A stretch of DNA of 34,119 nucleotides from Xanthobacteraceae bacterium (GCA_020441545.1 JAGRLZ010000101.1:1-34119); one strand, 5' to 3'. Positions 25,361-33,874 are shown, counted from the stretch's first letter. Translations and numbers: made by a program. The notes: a model not told the origin generated them from the letters alone.

Positions 25361-27655
25361 ATGCGGAACTATTCGACCGGCCGGACTGGTTTCGACCGCG
25401 TGCTGATGACCGTCGCGGCGACGTTCCTGACCGTTTCGTCCACCGCCGGGTTTGCCCAGACGGCGAACAGGAGCGCGGCCGAGATGGCAATCGAGTCCGC
25501 CGTTCCGGTTCCCGATACCTCCCTCGTCCCGCCGCCGACCGCGGCCGACATCAAGCCGGAGAGCACTGCCGACGCCGGCAAGCCGGCGGACACAGCCAAG
25601 GCGGCTGAATCCAAGGCAACTGAATCGACGACCGAATCGAAAGCCGCCGAATCCAAGCCCACTGAATCCAGACCCGCCGAAGCCGGCCCGGTGGAAACCA
25701 AGGCTGCCGAAAAGACAACTGCCGAAAAGCCCGCCGGCGACGAAAAGCCGGCTGGCACCGCCGAGACAACCGCCGGCAAGCCCGCCGAACCGGCCACGGA
25801 AACCACCGCCAGCACCCCGCCCGCCGCCGCGCCGGCGGCGACCGTGGCGGCTCCCGCCACCGCCGAGCCGGCCGGGGGCGAGAGCAAGCAGGCCGCCGAA
25901 CCTGCAAAGGATGACGCGAAGCAGCCTGTCCAGGTCGCCAGCAAGGTGGCGCCGGCCGACCAGCCGGTCGCGGACAGGCTGAAGGATCTGCTCGCGACCA
26001 AGGCGCAGAGCTTCTTCGGCCGCAAGAACGAGCGCGCGGCGGTGGAGAAATTCTATGCCGAACGCGGCTATGCGCCGCTCTGGACCGAAGGCGGCAGCCA
26101 GAACGCGCGCGCCAGAAGCGTGATCGCGCGGCTCAAGGATGCCGAGGCCGACGGCCTCAATCCGGACGAATATCCGGTGCCGGATTTCGGCGCCGCGTCC
26201 GATCCGGACGCCCTGGCGGAAGTCGATCTCAAGCTGACCGGCAGCATGCTGGACTATGCGCGGCAGGCGCAGAGCGGCCAGATGCACTGGTCGCAGGTGA
26301 GCGGCGACATCCAGTATCCCGAGCACCCGGTCGATCCCGACAAGGTGCTGGCGAACGTCACCGGCGCCAGCGATCCTTCGGCCGCGCTCGAAGCCTATAA
26401 CCCACCGCACAAGCTCTACAAGGAATTGAAGGCCAGGCTCGCCGAGCTTCGCGCCGATTCCGGCGGCCCGAAGGTGCGGATTCCGGAAGGCAAGACCCTT
26501 TCGCTCAACAAGCGGAATCCGATGGAGGATCCGCGGGTGCCTGCGCTCCGTGCCCGGCTCGGCGTCACCGAGAATCCGGACGATCCCCATTACGACGAAA
26601 CCGTCGCCGCGGCCGTACGCGAATTTCAATCCGCGCATCATCTGAGGCCGGACGGCATCTTCGGCAACAACACGCTGGCGAGGCTCAACGGCCCCAGCAC
26701 GGACCGGAAGATCGACACCATCATCGTCAACATGGAACGGTGGCGCTGGCTGCCGCGCCGGCTCGGCGCGGCGTCGCTCGGCAACGCCTATGCCATCCTC
26801 AACATTCCGGACTACACGCTGAAGGTGATGCAGCACGGCCAGGAAGTCTGGAAGACCCGGGTCGTGGTCGGCAAGCCGGGCAGGCACGCCACGCCGCTGC
26901 TGACCGAGACGATGAAATACATCACGGTCAATCCGACCTGGAACGTGCCGCCGTCGATCATCTACAACGAATATCTGCCGGCGCTGCAGCAGGATCCCAC
27001 CGTACTCGACCGCATGGGCCTGCGGCTGCAACGCAGCCGCGACGGCAGCATCCACATCTCGCAGCCGCCGGGCGAGCGCAACGCGCTGGGCCGCCTGCGC
27101 TTCAATTTCCCGAACAAGTTCCTGGTCTACCAGCACGACACCCCGAACAAGAACCTGTTCTCGCGGGACGCACGGGCCTACAGCCACGGCTGCATGCGGG
27201 TGCAGAATCCGGACCAGTACGCCGCGACGCTGCTCAACATCGTCATGCCCAACGAGCACTACACGCCGGCCAGGATCCGCGCGATGTACGGCCGCACCGA
27301 ACGGAACATCCAGTTCCCGACGCCGGTGCCGGTCAACATCACCTACCAGACGGCCTTCGTGGAGAACGGCAAGCTGCACTTCCGCAAGGACATCTATGGC
27401 CGCGATGCCAAGATGATCGCGCTGCTGCGCAATGCCAAGAACAAGAACCTCGAAGCGGTGATCGCCCATGCGCAGCCGAATTACTCGCGGCCGCGCGTCA
27501 ACCTTCCGCAAGGGGTGGCCTATAACGACGACCGCAATTACGGCGGCGGATTCGGCAACCCGTTCAGCGGGCCCTCCTTCTTCGAGCGCCTGTTCGGCGG
27601 CCCGCCGGCGCCGCCACCGCCGGAATACGGACACCGCCGGAGAATTTATCGCTGA
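25361..27655 (+). CDS. L,D-transpeptidase family protein (YkuD domain)
   Basis: A 764-residue secreted or periplasmic enzyme. A signal peptide ends near residue 32 (TAGFAQ). Residues 40-205 form a low-complexity Ala/Glu/Lys/Pro/Thr linker with pentapeptide repeats. A YcbB-like scaffold follows (AVEKFYAERGYAPLWTEGG). A peptidoglycan-binding segment lies near 400-435 (AAVREFQSAHHLRPDGIFG). The YkuD domain carries YSHGCMRV with H609 and catalytic C611. Such enzymes form 3-3 peptide cross-links in murein or attach proteins to it. Start ATG 25361 has a GGGGG-type ribosome-binding site; the open frame begins earlier without similarity. The C-terminus is Gly/Pro/Arg-rich. Confidence 0.92.
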   Translation: MRNYSTGRTGFDRVLMTVAATFLTVSSTAGFAQTANRSAAEMAIESAVPVPDTSLVPPPTAADIKPESTADAGKPADTAKAAESKATESTTESKAAESKPTESRPAEAGPVETKAAEKTTAEKPAGDEKPAGTAETTAGKPAEPATETTASTPPAAAPAATVAAPATAEPAGGESKQAAEPAKDDAKQPVQVASKVAPADQPVADRLKDLLATKAQSFFGRKNERAAVEKFYAERGYAPLWTEGGSQNARARSVIARLKDAEADGLNPDEYPVPDFGAASDPDALAEVDLKLTGSMLDYARQAQSGQMHWSQVSGDIQYPEHPVDPDKVLANVTGASDPSAALEAYNPPHKLYKELKARLAELRADSGGPKVRIPEGKTLSLNKRNPMEDPRVPALRARLGVTENPDDPHYDETVAAAVREFQSAHHLRPDGIFGNNTLARLNGPSTDRKIDTIIVNMERWRWLPRRLGAASLGNAYAILNIPDYTLKVMQHGQEVWKTRVVVGKPGRHATPLLTETMKYITVNPTWNVPPSIIYNEYLPALQQDPTVLDRMGLRLQRSRDGSIHISQPPGERNALGRLRFNFPNKFLVYQHDTPNKNLFSRDARAYSHGCMRVQNPDQYAATLLNIVMPNEHYTPARIRAMYGRTERNIQFPTPVPVNITYQTAFVENGKLHFRKDIYGRDAKMIALLRNAKNKNLEAVIAHAQPNYSRPRVNLPQGVAYNDDRNYGGGFGNPFSGPSFFERLFGGPPAPPPPEYGHRRRIYR
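25597..25740 (+). repeat. 15-bp coding repeat in the L,D-transpeptidase linker
   Basis: This part of the linker is built from imperfect 15-bp units encoding pentapeptides such as AAESK, ATEST, PTESR and AAEKT. Unit boundaries are approximate because the copies have drifted. Confidence 0.7.
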
Positions 27656-27696
27656 CGCCCATGTCCGCTTTTTGAGCAGTATTTCCAAGCAAAATC

Positions 27697-27727
27697 AAAG
27701 GGCTTTGCCGCATCGGCAAGGCCCTTT
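27697..27727. terminator. hairpin terminator after the L,D-transpeptidase
   Basis: Arms 27697-27710 and 27714-27727 pair over 14 bp with one wobble around a CAT loop, 41 bp after the stop. AAAGGG at the base gives a short TTT at the other side (CCCTTT). Confidence 0.75.
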
Positions 27728-27927
27728 CCGTTAACCATGGCCGCCCTTGCCTTAACCAATGGGCTATTTTTCGCCACACTCCCGAGGCTAGGTTCCTAAC
27801 CGCAATCCAAAGTCCGGGGAAATCAGGGTCAATCAGGATAAATCTCGATTAACCCTCCTGCTTTAAGGCTTGTTATCCTCTTTCGCAGCAACGGGGTCGC
27901 GAGAGAGGTCTGCTATACGTCTTCTGG

Positions 27928-29577
27928 GTGGGCTCATTCGTGCTGCTTGGTCTTGCACGCCGTTTCAGATCGCTGAGGTTTCCGCATGTCGGCTGTCGGG
28001 CCGGCCTGGCGTTGCTGCTGGTGCTCGCCGGCGCGGGAACCGTCCAGGATGCGACCGCGCTGAACCAGACCCGCACGCTCTCGTTCCACCACGTCCATTC
28101 CGGCGAAGACCTGACCGTGACCTTCAAGCGCAACGGGCGCTATGACGAGGCGGCGCTCAAGCAGCTGAACCATTTCCTGCGCGACTGGCGGACCCAGGAA
28201 AAGACCACGATGGACCGCCACCTGTTCGACATCCTCTGGGAAGTCTATCGCGACGTCGACGCCTCCAGGCCGATCCAGATCATTTCCGCCTACCGCTCGC
28301 CCGCCACCAACGCCATGCTGCGCCGCCGCTCCGCCCATACCGGCGTGGCGCGCTTCAGCCAGCACATGCTCGGCCACGCCATGGATTTCTTCATCCCCGG
28401 CGTGGCGCTCGAGCAGATCCGCTTTGCCGGCCTGCGCCTGCAGCGCGGCGGCGTCGGCTTCTATCCGAGGTCCGGCTCGCCGTTCGTCCACCTCGACACC
28501 GGCCGCATCCGGCACTGGCCGCGGATGACCCATGACCAGCTCGTGCGCGTCTTCCCCAACGGCCGGACGGTTCACGTCCCCTCGGACGGCAAGCCGCTGC
28601 GCGGCTACCAGCTGGCGCTCGCCGACGTCGCCAAGCGCGGCAAGGGCGACGACGCCTTCACGTTCGAGAAGCCGAAGAGCCTGTTTGCTTCGCTGTTCAA
28701 GGGCCGGACGTCGTCCGACAACGAGGACGAAACGCCGGCGGCCAACAAGGCAACGGCCAGGACGCCGGCAACCGTGGTGGCGGCCGCGACCACCGAGCCG
28801 ATGCCGATCCCCCGGGCCAGGCCCGCCGCGGCCGCGACCTATCAGATCGCCTCGGCGGATTCGGTGCCGGTCGTCGCGCCAAGGCCGCAACCCCGTCCCG
28901 CCGCCGCGCCCGACGCCCCTCAGACCCCCGCCGACATCATCAATGCGCGTGGCTTCTGGGATGACATCCCGGCGCAGGTCAAACAGACCACGCCGCGGCA
29001 GATCGCCATGATGAAGGCGCGGCGCGCCTTCGCCGCGGCCACCGCCAACGCTGCGGTCGCCGACCCGCCATCCACCGCCAGCATTTCACGGGAATTCGAC
29101 GCCCGCGCCTTCAACGCCCTGGCCTATGCTCCGGTGGCCTCGCCGATGGATCGCGCCCATATCGTCGCCGCCAGCGCGCCGATTCCCCGCAGCGCCCGGC
29201 CGAGCGCGCGCGCGCGACATCCGATGGCGGTCGACGAGGTGACCACCGTGGTCGCCAAGGGTCATCAAGGCAGTCATCAGGGCGGCCGACAGGGCAGGCA
29301 CGGCCGGGTCACGATGTCGACCCGTCTCGCCGCCAGCAGCAAGGATCACGATGTCTGGACCCGGGCGCTGATCCTGACGCCCAGCGCCAGCCGCACGATG
29401 TCGTCGTCGATCCTGGGCGAGCCCGACATGACCGCGATGGCCGTTCATTTCGTCAAGCCGCCGACCGCCGTGGCGATGACGTTCTCCAGCGATCCGCAGC
29501 CGGGCCTGATCTGCGACCGCTTCACCGGCCCGGCGATCTCGGCGGTTCCGGTGATGGCCTTCGCCTCGCTGCGCTGA
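27928..29577 (+). CDS. DUF882 / M15-like peptidase domain protein
   Basis: A 549-residue exported protein. After a hydrophobic signal (AGLALLLVLAGAGTVQDATA) comes the DUF882 (YcbK, M15-like) domain to about residue 215. Metal-binding residues typical of D-Ala-D-Ala peptidases are visible: H146 and D153 in SQHMLGHAMDF, and H188 in VHLDTG. RPIQIISAYRSP is a further hallmark. The remaining 330 residues are low-complexity, Ala/Pro/Arg-rich, without a recognisable domain. It likely trims or binds peptidoglycan, matching the L,D-transpeptidase next to it. Start is uncertain: GTG at 27928 or GTG at 27940, both with poor ribosome-binding sites. Confidence 0.85.
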   Translation: MGSFVLLGLARRFRSLRFPHVGCRAGLALLLVLAGAGTVQDATALNQTRTLSFHHVHSGEDLTVTFKRNGRYDEAALKQLNHFLRDWRTQEKTTMDRHLFDILWEVYRDVDASRPIQIISAYRSPATNAMLRRRSAHTGVARFSQHMLGHAMDFFIPGVALEQIRFAGLRLQRGGVGFYPRSGSPFVHLDTGRIRHWPRMTHDQLVRVFPNGRTVHVPSDGKPLRGYQLALADVAKRGKGDDAFTFEKPKSLFASLFKGRTSSDNEDETPAANKATARTPATVVAAATTEPMPIPRARPAAAATYQIASADSVPVVAPRPQPRPAAAPDAPQTPADIINARGFWDDIPAQVKQTTPRQIAMMKARRAFAAATANAAVADPPSTASISREFDARAFNALAYAPVASPMDRAHIVAASAPIPRSARPSARARHPMAVDEVTTVVAKGHQGSHQGGRQGRHGRVTMSTRLAASSKDHDVWTRALILTPSASRTMSSSILGEPDMTAMAVHFVKPPTAVAMTFSSDPQPGLICDRFTGPAISAVPVMAFASLR

Positions 29578-29650
29578 CGCCACGCGAGGCATTCGCTCCC
29601 CCTCAATCCAGGAAACGACGGCGGCGCAGCCAGCGCGCCGCCTGCCTTGC

Positions 29651-29923
29651 TCAGACGATCATGCCGAGCGCCTGCATATAGACCTCGAGGATGGTTTCCT
29701 GCTCGGCACGCTCGTTGGCGTCCTGCTTGCGCAGGCGGACGATGGTGCGCAGCGCCTTGACATCGAAGCCGTTGCCCTTGGCCTCGGCGTAGACGTCCCG
29801 GATATCGTCGCTGATCGCCTTCTTCTCCTCCTCGAGCCGCTCGATGCGCTCGATGATGGCCTTGAGCTGATCCTTGGCGAAACGGGTCGCGGGTTCGTCC
29901 GTGACGGCAGCGGCAGTGGCCAT
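29651..29923 (-). CDS. gapR: GapR family DNA-binding protein (DUF2312)
   Basis: A 90-residue helical protein. The pattern [40 protein letters not shown] and [11 protein letters not shown] is the DUF2312/UPF0335 family, whose studied member is Caulobacter GapR. GapR forms a clamp on overtwisted, AT-rich DNA and supports replication and gene structure. The first helix is a coiled coil. Start ATG 29923. The 200-bp gap upstream (29924-30123) contains GC-rich palindromic sequence (GTCCCGGGAC at 30006-30015) but no promoter that I can defend. Confidence 0.9.
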   Translation of the reverse strand: MATAAAVTDEPATRFAKDQLKAIIERIERLEEEKKAISDDIRDVYAEAKGNGFDVKALRTIVRLRKQDANERAEQETILEVYMQALGMIV

Positions 29924-30123
29924 CGTGTGCTCCTGAATTGTCGTGATCGTGCGGAAACCGGCCGCGGCGGAACGCCTTTGGGGGGCCGGTCATGTCAGGG
30001 GGACAGTCCCGGGACAGGCGCCCCCCGTCAAGCGGGAGGTCCCTTCATCCACAGCGGTCCCACAGAAGAAAACAGGCGCGGCGCGCTCGGTGCCCGATCG
30101 GCCCGCCGCAACCGGCCTTGCGC

Positions 30124-30426
30124 TCAATGCCCGGCATTGGCCCTGGCCATGGCGGCGAGCTGCTCGGGCGTCGCCTCGGCCTGATATTTGGCCTTCCAGG
30201 TCTCGTAAGGCATGCCGTAGACGGCTTCGCGGCTGTCGTCCCTGCTCATCGCGATGCCTTTCGCATCGGCCGCCTCCTTCATCCAGTTCGAGAGGCAGTT
30301 GCGGCAGAACCCGGCCAGATTCATCAGGTCGATGTTCTGCACGTCGGTGCGCTGGCGCAGATGCGCCACGAGGCGGCGGAATACCGCGGCTTCCAGATCG
30401 GTTCTGGTCTTGTCGTCGAGGGTCAT
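30124..30426 (-). CDS. DUF1244 domain-containing protein
   Basis: A 100-residue protein of the DUF1244 family, recognised by RRLVAHLRQRTDVQNIDLMN, LAGFCRNCLSNWMKEAA and YGMPYETWKAKYQAEAT. The Cys-x-x-Cys pair in FCRNC may bind a metal. No function is established. The start ATG 30426 is supported by the family's N-terminus. It precedes gapR on the same strand at 200 bp distance. Confidence 0.88.
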   Translation of the reverse strand: MTLDDKTRTDLEAAVFRRLVAHLRQRTDVQNIDLMNLAGFCRNCLSNWMKEAADAKGIAMSRDDSREAVYGMPYETWKAKYQAEATPEQLAAMARANAGH

Positions 30427-30572
30427 GGGGCACCTCTTGTCGATGCCGCGTCAGGTTAACTCAAAATGGGGGCTGTCACAGACTTTTCCACATCGGTATG
30501 GCACAACGACGCCACACGCCCGATCGCTCGAACCGTGACACGACGGCCGGTCCCCGGCCCAGGCCGACAATC

Positions 30573-30612
30573 GTCAACAATCGTTGACACCGCCGCGCGC
30601 TGACGCGAAATC
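30573..30612 (+). promoter_or_regulatory. possible promoter and operator of the DUF1036-pyk operon
   Basis: The inverted repeat GTCAAC-AATC-GTTGAC (30573-30588) overlaps a TTGACA -35 (30584-30589). The -10 17-18 bp downstream is weak (GAAATC/AAATCT near 30607-30613). The predicted transcript would start shortly before the DUF1036 ATG. Confidence 0.35.
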
Positions 30613-30639
30613 TTGCCGGGATTGAGATAGTTTCCACGG

Positions 30640-31212
30640 ATGACGAGCACCCCCGATTCTCCCTCCCGCAGCGGCGCGCGACGGCGCGGCAATGCCGCCC
30701 CCGCATGCGCGGCATTGCTGCTCGCGGTCGCCTGCGGCTGGGCGAGCCCGGCCGCGGCCGATTTCCGGCTCTGCAACAACACTCCGAGCCGCGTCGGCAT
30801 CGCGCTGGGCTACAAGGATGCCGAGGGCTGGGTGACCGAAGGCTGGTGGAACATCGCGTCGCGGAGCTGCGAAACGCTGCTCAAGGGCACGCTGATCGCC
30901 CGCTATTATTACATCTATGCCCTGGACTATGATCGCGGCGGCGAGTGGTCCGGGCAGGCTTTCATGTGTACGCGCGACAAGGAATTCACCATTCGCGGCA
31001 CCGAAAACTGCCTGGCGCGCGGCTTCGACCGCACGGGCTTTTTCGAAGTCGATACCGGCGAGCAACGTTCGTGGACCGTTCAACTGACAGAATCCAGCCA
31101 GCAGGCGCCCAAGGCACTTCCCGGACTGCCGGGCGGCAGCCTGCCGGGCCTGCCGAACGCACCGGGCGCGACGGGGCCGTCGCCCACCGCACCGTCCAGG
31201 ACCAGGCCATGA
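30640..31212 (+). CDS. DUF1036 secreted protein
   Basis: A 190-residue protein with a signal peptide ending near residue 41 (SPAAAD). The mature part is the DUF1036 domain: DFRLCNNTPSRVGIALGYKD, GWVTEGWWNI and a YYYIYALDY core, with four cysteines likely forming two disulfides. A proline/glycine-rich tail follows (LPGLPGGSLPGLPN). It is presumably periplasmic; function unknown. The stop overlaps the pyk start by ATGA, an unusual coupling of an exported protein with a glycolytic enzyme. ATG 30640 lacks a strong ribosome-binding site. Confidence 0.85.
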   Translation: MTSTPDSPSRSGARRRGNAAPACAALLLAVACGWASPAAADFRLCNNTPSRVGIALGYKDAEGWVTEGWWNIASRSCETLLKGTLIARYYYIYALDYDRGGEWSGQAFMCTRDKEFTIRGTENCLARGFDRTGFFEVDTGEQRSWTVQLTESSQQAPKALPGLPGGSLPGLPNAPGATGPSPTAPSRTRP

Positions 31213-32645
31213 GACGGCTGCGCCGCATCAAGATCCTGGCGACGCTCGGTCCGGCCTCGTCGGACAGCGCCACGATCCGCCGCCTGTTCGAGGCCGGCGC
31301 CGACCTGTTCCGCATCAATATGAGCCACACGCCGCACGACAAGCTGCGCGACCTGGTGAACACCATCCGCAATGTCGAGAGCAGCTATGGCCGGCCGATC
31401 GGAATCCTGGTCGACCTGCAAGGGCCCAAGCTGCGGCTCGGGTCGTTCGCCGATGGCGCGATCCAGCTTCACAACGGCGCGCGCTTCACGCTCGACTCGC
31501 GCGACGAGCCCGGGGACGCGACCCGCGTGCGCCTGCCGCATCCGGAAATCCTGGCCGCGCTGCGTCCGGGCCACGCCCTGCTGCTCGACGACGGCAAGGT
31601 GCGCCTGATCTGCGAGGAGACCTCGCCCGACCATGCCGTGACCCGGGTGGTGATCGGCGGCCGGATGTCCGACCGCAAGGGCGTGAGCCTGCCCGATACC
31701 GACCTGCCGATGTCGGCCATGACGGCCAAGGACCGCGCCGATCTCGACGCCGCGCTCGCCGCCGGCATCGACTGGGTGGCGCTGTCCTTCGTGCAGCGCG
31801 CCGAGGACGTGCTCGAGGCCAGGAAGATGATCCGGGGCCGCGCCTCGGTGATGGCGAAGATCGAGAAGCCGCAGGCGATCGACCGTCTCGCCGACATCCT
31901 GGACGCCTGCGACGCCCTGATGGTGGCGCGCGGCGATCTCGGCGTCGAACTGCCGGTCGAACGGGTGCCGAGCCTGCAGAAACAGATGACGCGCATGGCG
32001 CGCAAGGCGGGCAAGCCGGTGGTGATCGCCACCCAGATGCTGGAATCGATGATCCAGTCGCCGGTGCCGACGCGCGCCGAGGTCTCCGACGTCGCCACCG
32101 CGGTCTATGACGGCGCCGACGCCATCATGCTGTCCGCCGAATCGGCCGCCGGCAAGTTTCCCGCCGAGGCGGTGTCGACCATGAACCGGATCGGCGAGGA
32201 GGTCGAGCGCGATCCGACCTATCGCGGCGTGCTGACGGCGCAGCGGCCCGAGCCGGAAGCCACCGTCGGCGACGCCATCGCCGACGCCGCGCGGCAGATC
32301 GCGGAAACGCTCGATCTGTCGGCGATCATCTGCTGGACCAGTTCGGGATCGACCGCGCTGCGCATGGCGCGCGAGCGGCCCAAGCCGCCGGTGGTCGCGA
32401 TCACGCCGAACCTCTCGACGGGCCGCAAGCTCTCGCTGGTGTGGGGCGTGCATTGCGTGGTGGCGGAAGACGCCCACGACCAGGACGACATGGTGGACCG
32501 CGCGGGCAGCATCGCGTTCCGCGACGGCTTCGCCAAGGCCGGCCAGCGCGTCATCATCGTTGCCGGCGTTCCGCTCGGAACACCGGGCGCCACCAACATG
32601 CTGCGGATCGCCTATGTCGGCCCCAGCGGCGACGCCGATATCTGA
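31209..32645 (+). CDS. pyk: pyruvate kinase
   Basis: A 478-residue pyruvate kinase, the normal length. Clear motifs include RINMSH (35-40), LVDLQGPKLRLG, the active-site strand VMAKIEKPQAI with catalytic K217 and metal ligand E219, ARGDLGVELP with D243, and the TRAEVSDVATAVYDGADAIMLS signature. It converts phosphoenolpyruvate and ADP to pyruvate and ATP. The start ATG 31209 is fixed by the overlap with the DUF1036 stop. The 3' end, TGA at 32643-32645, lies inside a perfect 15-bp inverted repeat shared with the convergent TPR gene. Confidence 0.97.
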   Translation: MRRLRRIKILATLGPASSDSATIRRLFEAGADLFRINMSHTPHDKLRDLVNTIRNVESSYGRPIGILVDLQGPKLRLGSFADGAIQLHNGARFTLDSRDEPGDATRVRLPHPEILAALRPGHALLLDDGKVRLICEETSPDHAVTRVVIGGRMSDRKGVSLPDTDLPMSAMTAKDRADLDAALAAGIDWVALSFVQRAEDVLEARKMIRGRASVMAKIEKPQAIDRLADILDACDALMVARGDLGVELPVERVPSLQKQMTRMARKAGKPVVIATQMLESMIQSPVPTRAEVSDVATAVYDGADAIMLSAESAAGKFPAEAVSTMNRIGEEVERDPTYRGVLTAQRPEPEATVGDAIADAARQIAETLDLSAIICWTSSGSTALRMARERPKPPVVAITPNLSTGRKLSLVWGVHCVVAEDAHDQDDMVDRAGSIAFRDGFAKAGQRVIIVAGVPLGTPGATNMLRIAYVGPSGDADI

Positions 32646-32697
32646 TCGCGCCTGAATCCCGCCAGCGCCGCAAGCAACCGGCGCGCGATCAGATATC
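32637..32697. repeat. 15-bp inverted repeat containing both convergent stop codons
   Basis: The arms 32637-32651 and 32683-32697 are perfect reverse complements, separated by 31 bp. The left arm includes the last codons and TGA of pyk; the right arm includes those of the TPR gene on the opposite strand. Both proteins therefore end Asp-Ile. The structure would form a strong hairpin at the 3' end of each transcript, but there is no T-run. Confidence 0.9.
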
Positions 32698-33354
32698 CCG
32701 GCCTTCGACCTTCTCGGTCAGGGTCTTCACCAATTCCGGAATCTTGTCGAGGTGCGGATTGATCGCCAGCGCCTTGCGGAAGGCATCCAGCGCCCGCCTG
32801 TCGTCGCCGAGATCGCGCATGATCATGCCCAGCCCCGCCAGCGCACCGAAGTGCCGCGGCTCGCGGGCCAGCACCTGCCGGATGTCCTGCAGGGCATGAC
32901 CGTAATCGTCCTGCAGATAGTAGATCGTCGCGCGGCGATTCCAGCCCTCGATATAGTCCGGCCGCAGCGCGACCACCGCATCGAGCAGCTTCAGCGCCAC
33001 ATCCAGTTGCCTGGCCTCGAGGGCGACCTTCGCGCGCGTCATCAGCAGCGCCGCGGTATCGCTCGGCGTCGCCATCCACAACGCCCAGATGCGGGCTTCC
33101 ACATGCTTGGCGCTGGCCTCGTCCGGCGCCGCCTTCAGCGCGCCGAACAGAAAGTCCAGGCCGCGGGTCCGGTCGGCGTGAACGTTGGGCAGCTTGGCCG
33201 GCGGCTCCGGCAGCCTGTCGGTCCCCTTGTCGAACGGCTTCGGCGCTGTCGGATTCTGCGCCTGCGCGTTCGCAGGCAGCAGCACAAGCGTCAAGGCCAC
33301 GGCGGCGAGGCCGATGCCGGACCACACGCGGGATGCCATGATTCGCAGGCTCAT
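32689..33354 (-). CDS. TPR repeat periplasmic protein
   Basis: A 221-residue exported protein with a signal peptide ending near residue 32 (LPANAQA). The mature half contains tetratricopeptide repeats at about residues 100-210: DTAALLMTRAKVALEARQ, DYIEGWNRRATIYYLQDDYG and HFGALAGLGMIMRDLGDDRR. Such repeats bind partner proteins. The start is ATG 33354 or ATG 33339, five codons on. It ends in the inverted repeat shared with pyk, and its 3' end lies 43 bp from that gene. No specific partner can be named. Confidence 0.85.
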   Translation of the reverse strand: MSLRIMASRVWSGIGLAAVALTLVLLPANAQAQNPTAPKPFDKGTDRLPEPPAKLPNVHADRTRGLDFLFGALKAAPDEASAKHVEARIWALWMATPSDTAALLMTRAKVALEARQLDVALKLLDAVVALRPDYIEGWNRRATIYYLQDDYGHALQDIRQVLAREPRHFGALAGLGMIMRDLGDDRRALDAFRKALAINPHLDKIPELVKTLTEKVEGRDI

Positions 33355-33451
33355 TTCGTCAGCCTAATCCCGGCTTGTGACGCGGGAAAGGAGCTGTCGC
33401 GTCAAACCGGCGTGACAGAGCCCGCCGACGCGCGGGCCGCGCGCGCGGCAC

Positions 33452-33484
33452 AAAAAAGCCGCCCTGCCTCGCGGCCGGCGGCTT
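33452..33484 (-). terminator. rho-independent terminator of rpmJ
   Basis: On the minus strand AAGCCGCC (33484-33477) pairs with GGCGGCTT (33463-33456) around a 13-nt loop. Six T residues follow at 33457-33452. It lies 75 bp past the rpmJ stop. Confidence 0.8.
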
Positions 33485-33559
33485 CCCGAGGCCGATGGAT
33501 GGCCTCGTGTCGTGCGGACAGAAGATCAGCCGAAAATCAGCCAACGATCCGTCTTGGCA

Positions 33560-33685
33560 TCAGCCCTGGCGCGCCTTGAAGCGGCGCTGCACCTTGTTGA
33601 TCACGTAGACACGGCCCTTGCGACGGACAAGGCGGTTGTTGCGGTTGCGGCTGAGCAGCGATTTCAACGAGTTACGGACTTTCAT
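33560..33685 (-). CDS. rpmJ: 50S ribosomal protein L36, zinc-free form
   Basis: A 41-residue basic protein: [20 protein letters not shown], then [20 protein letters not shown]. It is the longer L36 form without the CxxC zinc ligands (YkgO type), which in many bacteria is the zinc-limitation paralogue but in Rhizobiales is common as the normal form. The start is ATG 33685; AGGA lies eight bases upstream. Its promoter and leader are described separately. The frame continues open upstream without similarity. Confidence 0.95.
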   Translation of the reverse strand: MKVRNSLKSLLSRNRNNRLVRRKGRVYVINKVQRRFKARQG

Positions 33686-33739
33686 GACGCGATCCTGGAT
33701 GTGCGAAAGGCCGTGTGCGACAGGCCGGACGTTGCAAAC

Positions 33740-33777
33740 AAAAAAGAAGGTCCCGCCAACGGCCAAGCCGTGCGGGA
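33740..33777 (-). promoter_or_regulatory. terminator-like hairpin in the rpmJ leader
   Basis: On the minus strand, a hairpin with a 6-bp outer stem (33777-33772 with 33756-33751) and 5-bp inner stem (ACGGC/GCCGT, 3-nt loop) is followed five bases later by six T residues (33745-33740). It begins at the predicted transcript start and lies 55 bp before the rpmJ ATG. Confidence 0.55.
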
Positions 33778-33784
33778 TGCGCGG

Positions 33785-33814
33785 TTTCTAGGCCAAGACG
33801 GGCGTGGATGTCAA
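33785..33814 (-). promoter_or_regulatory. strong promoter of rpmJ
   Basis: TTGACA (33814-33809) and TAGAAA (33790-33785) are 18 bp apart on the minus strand. The -35 is a perfect match. Transcription should start near 33778 and give a leader of about 93 nt. Confidence 0.6.
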
Positions 33815-33874
33815 TCGGAACCGCTGGCCCGCCGGCCCAATTCCGCGGCCCGGCAACCTTCGTTGCCAAGAATA

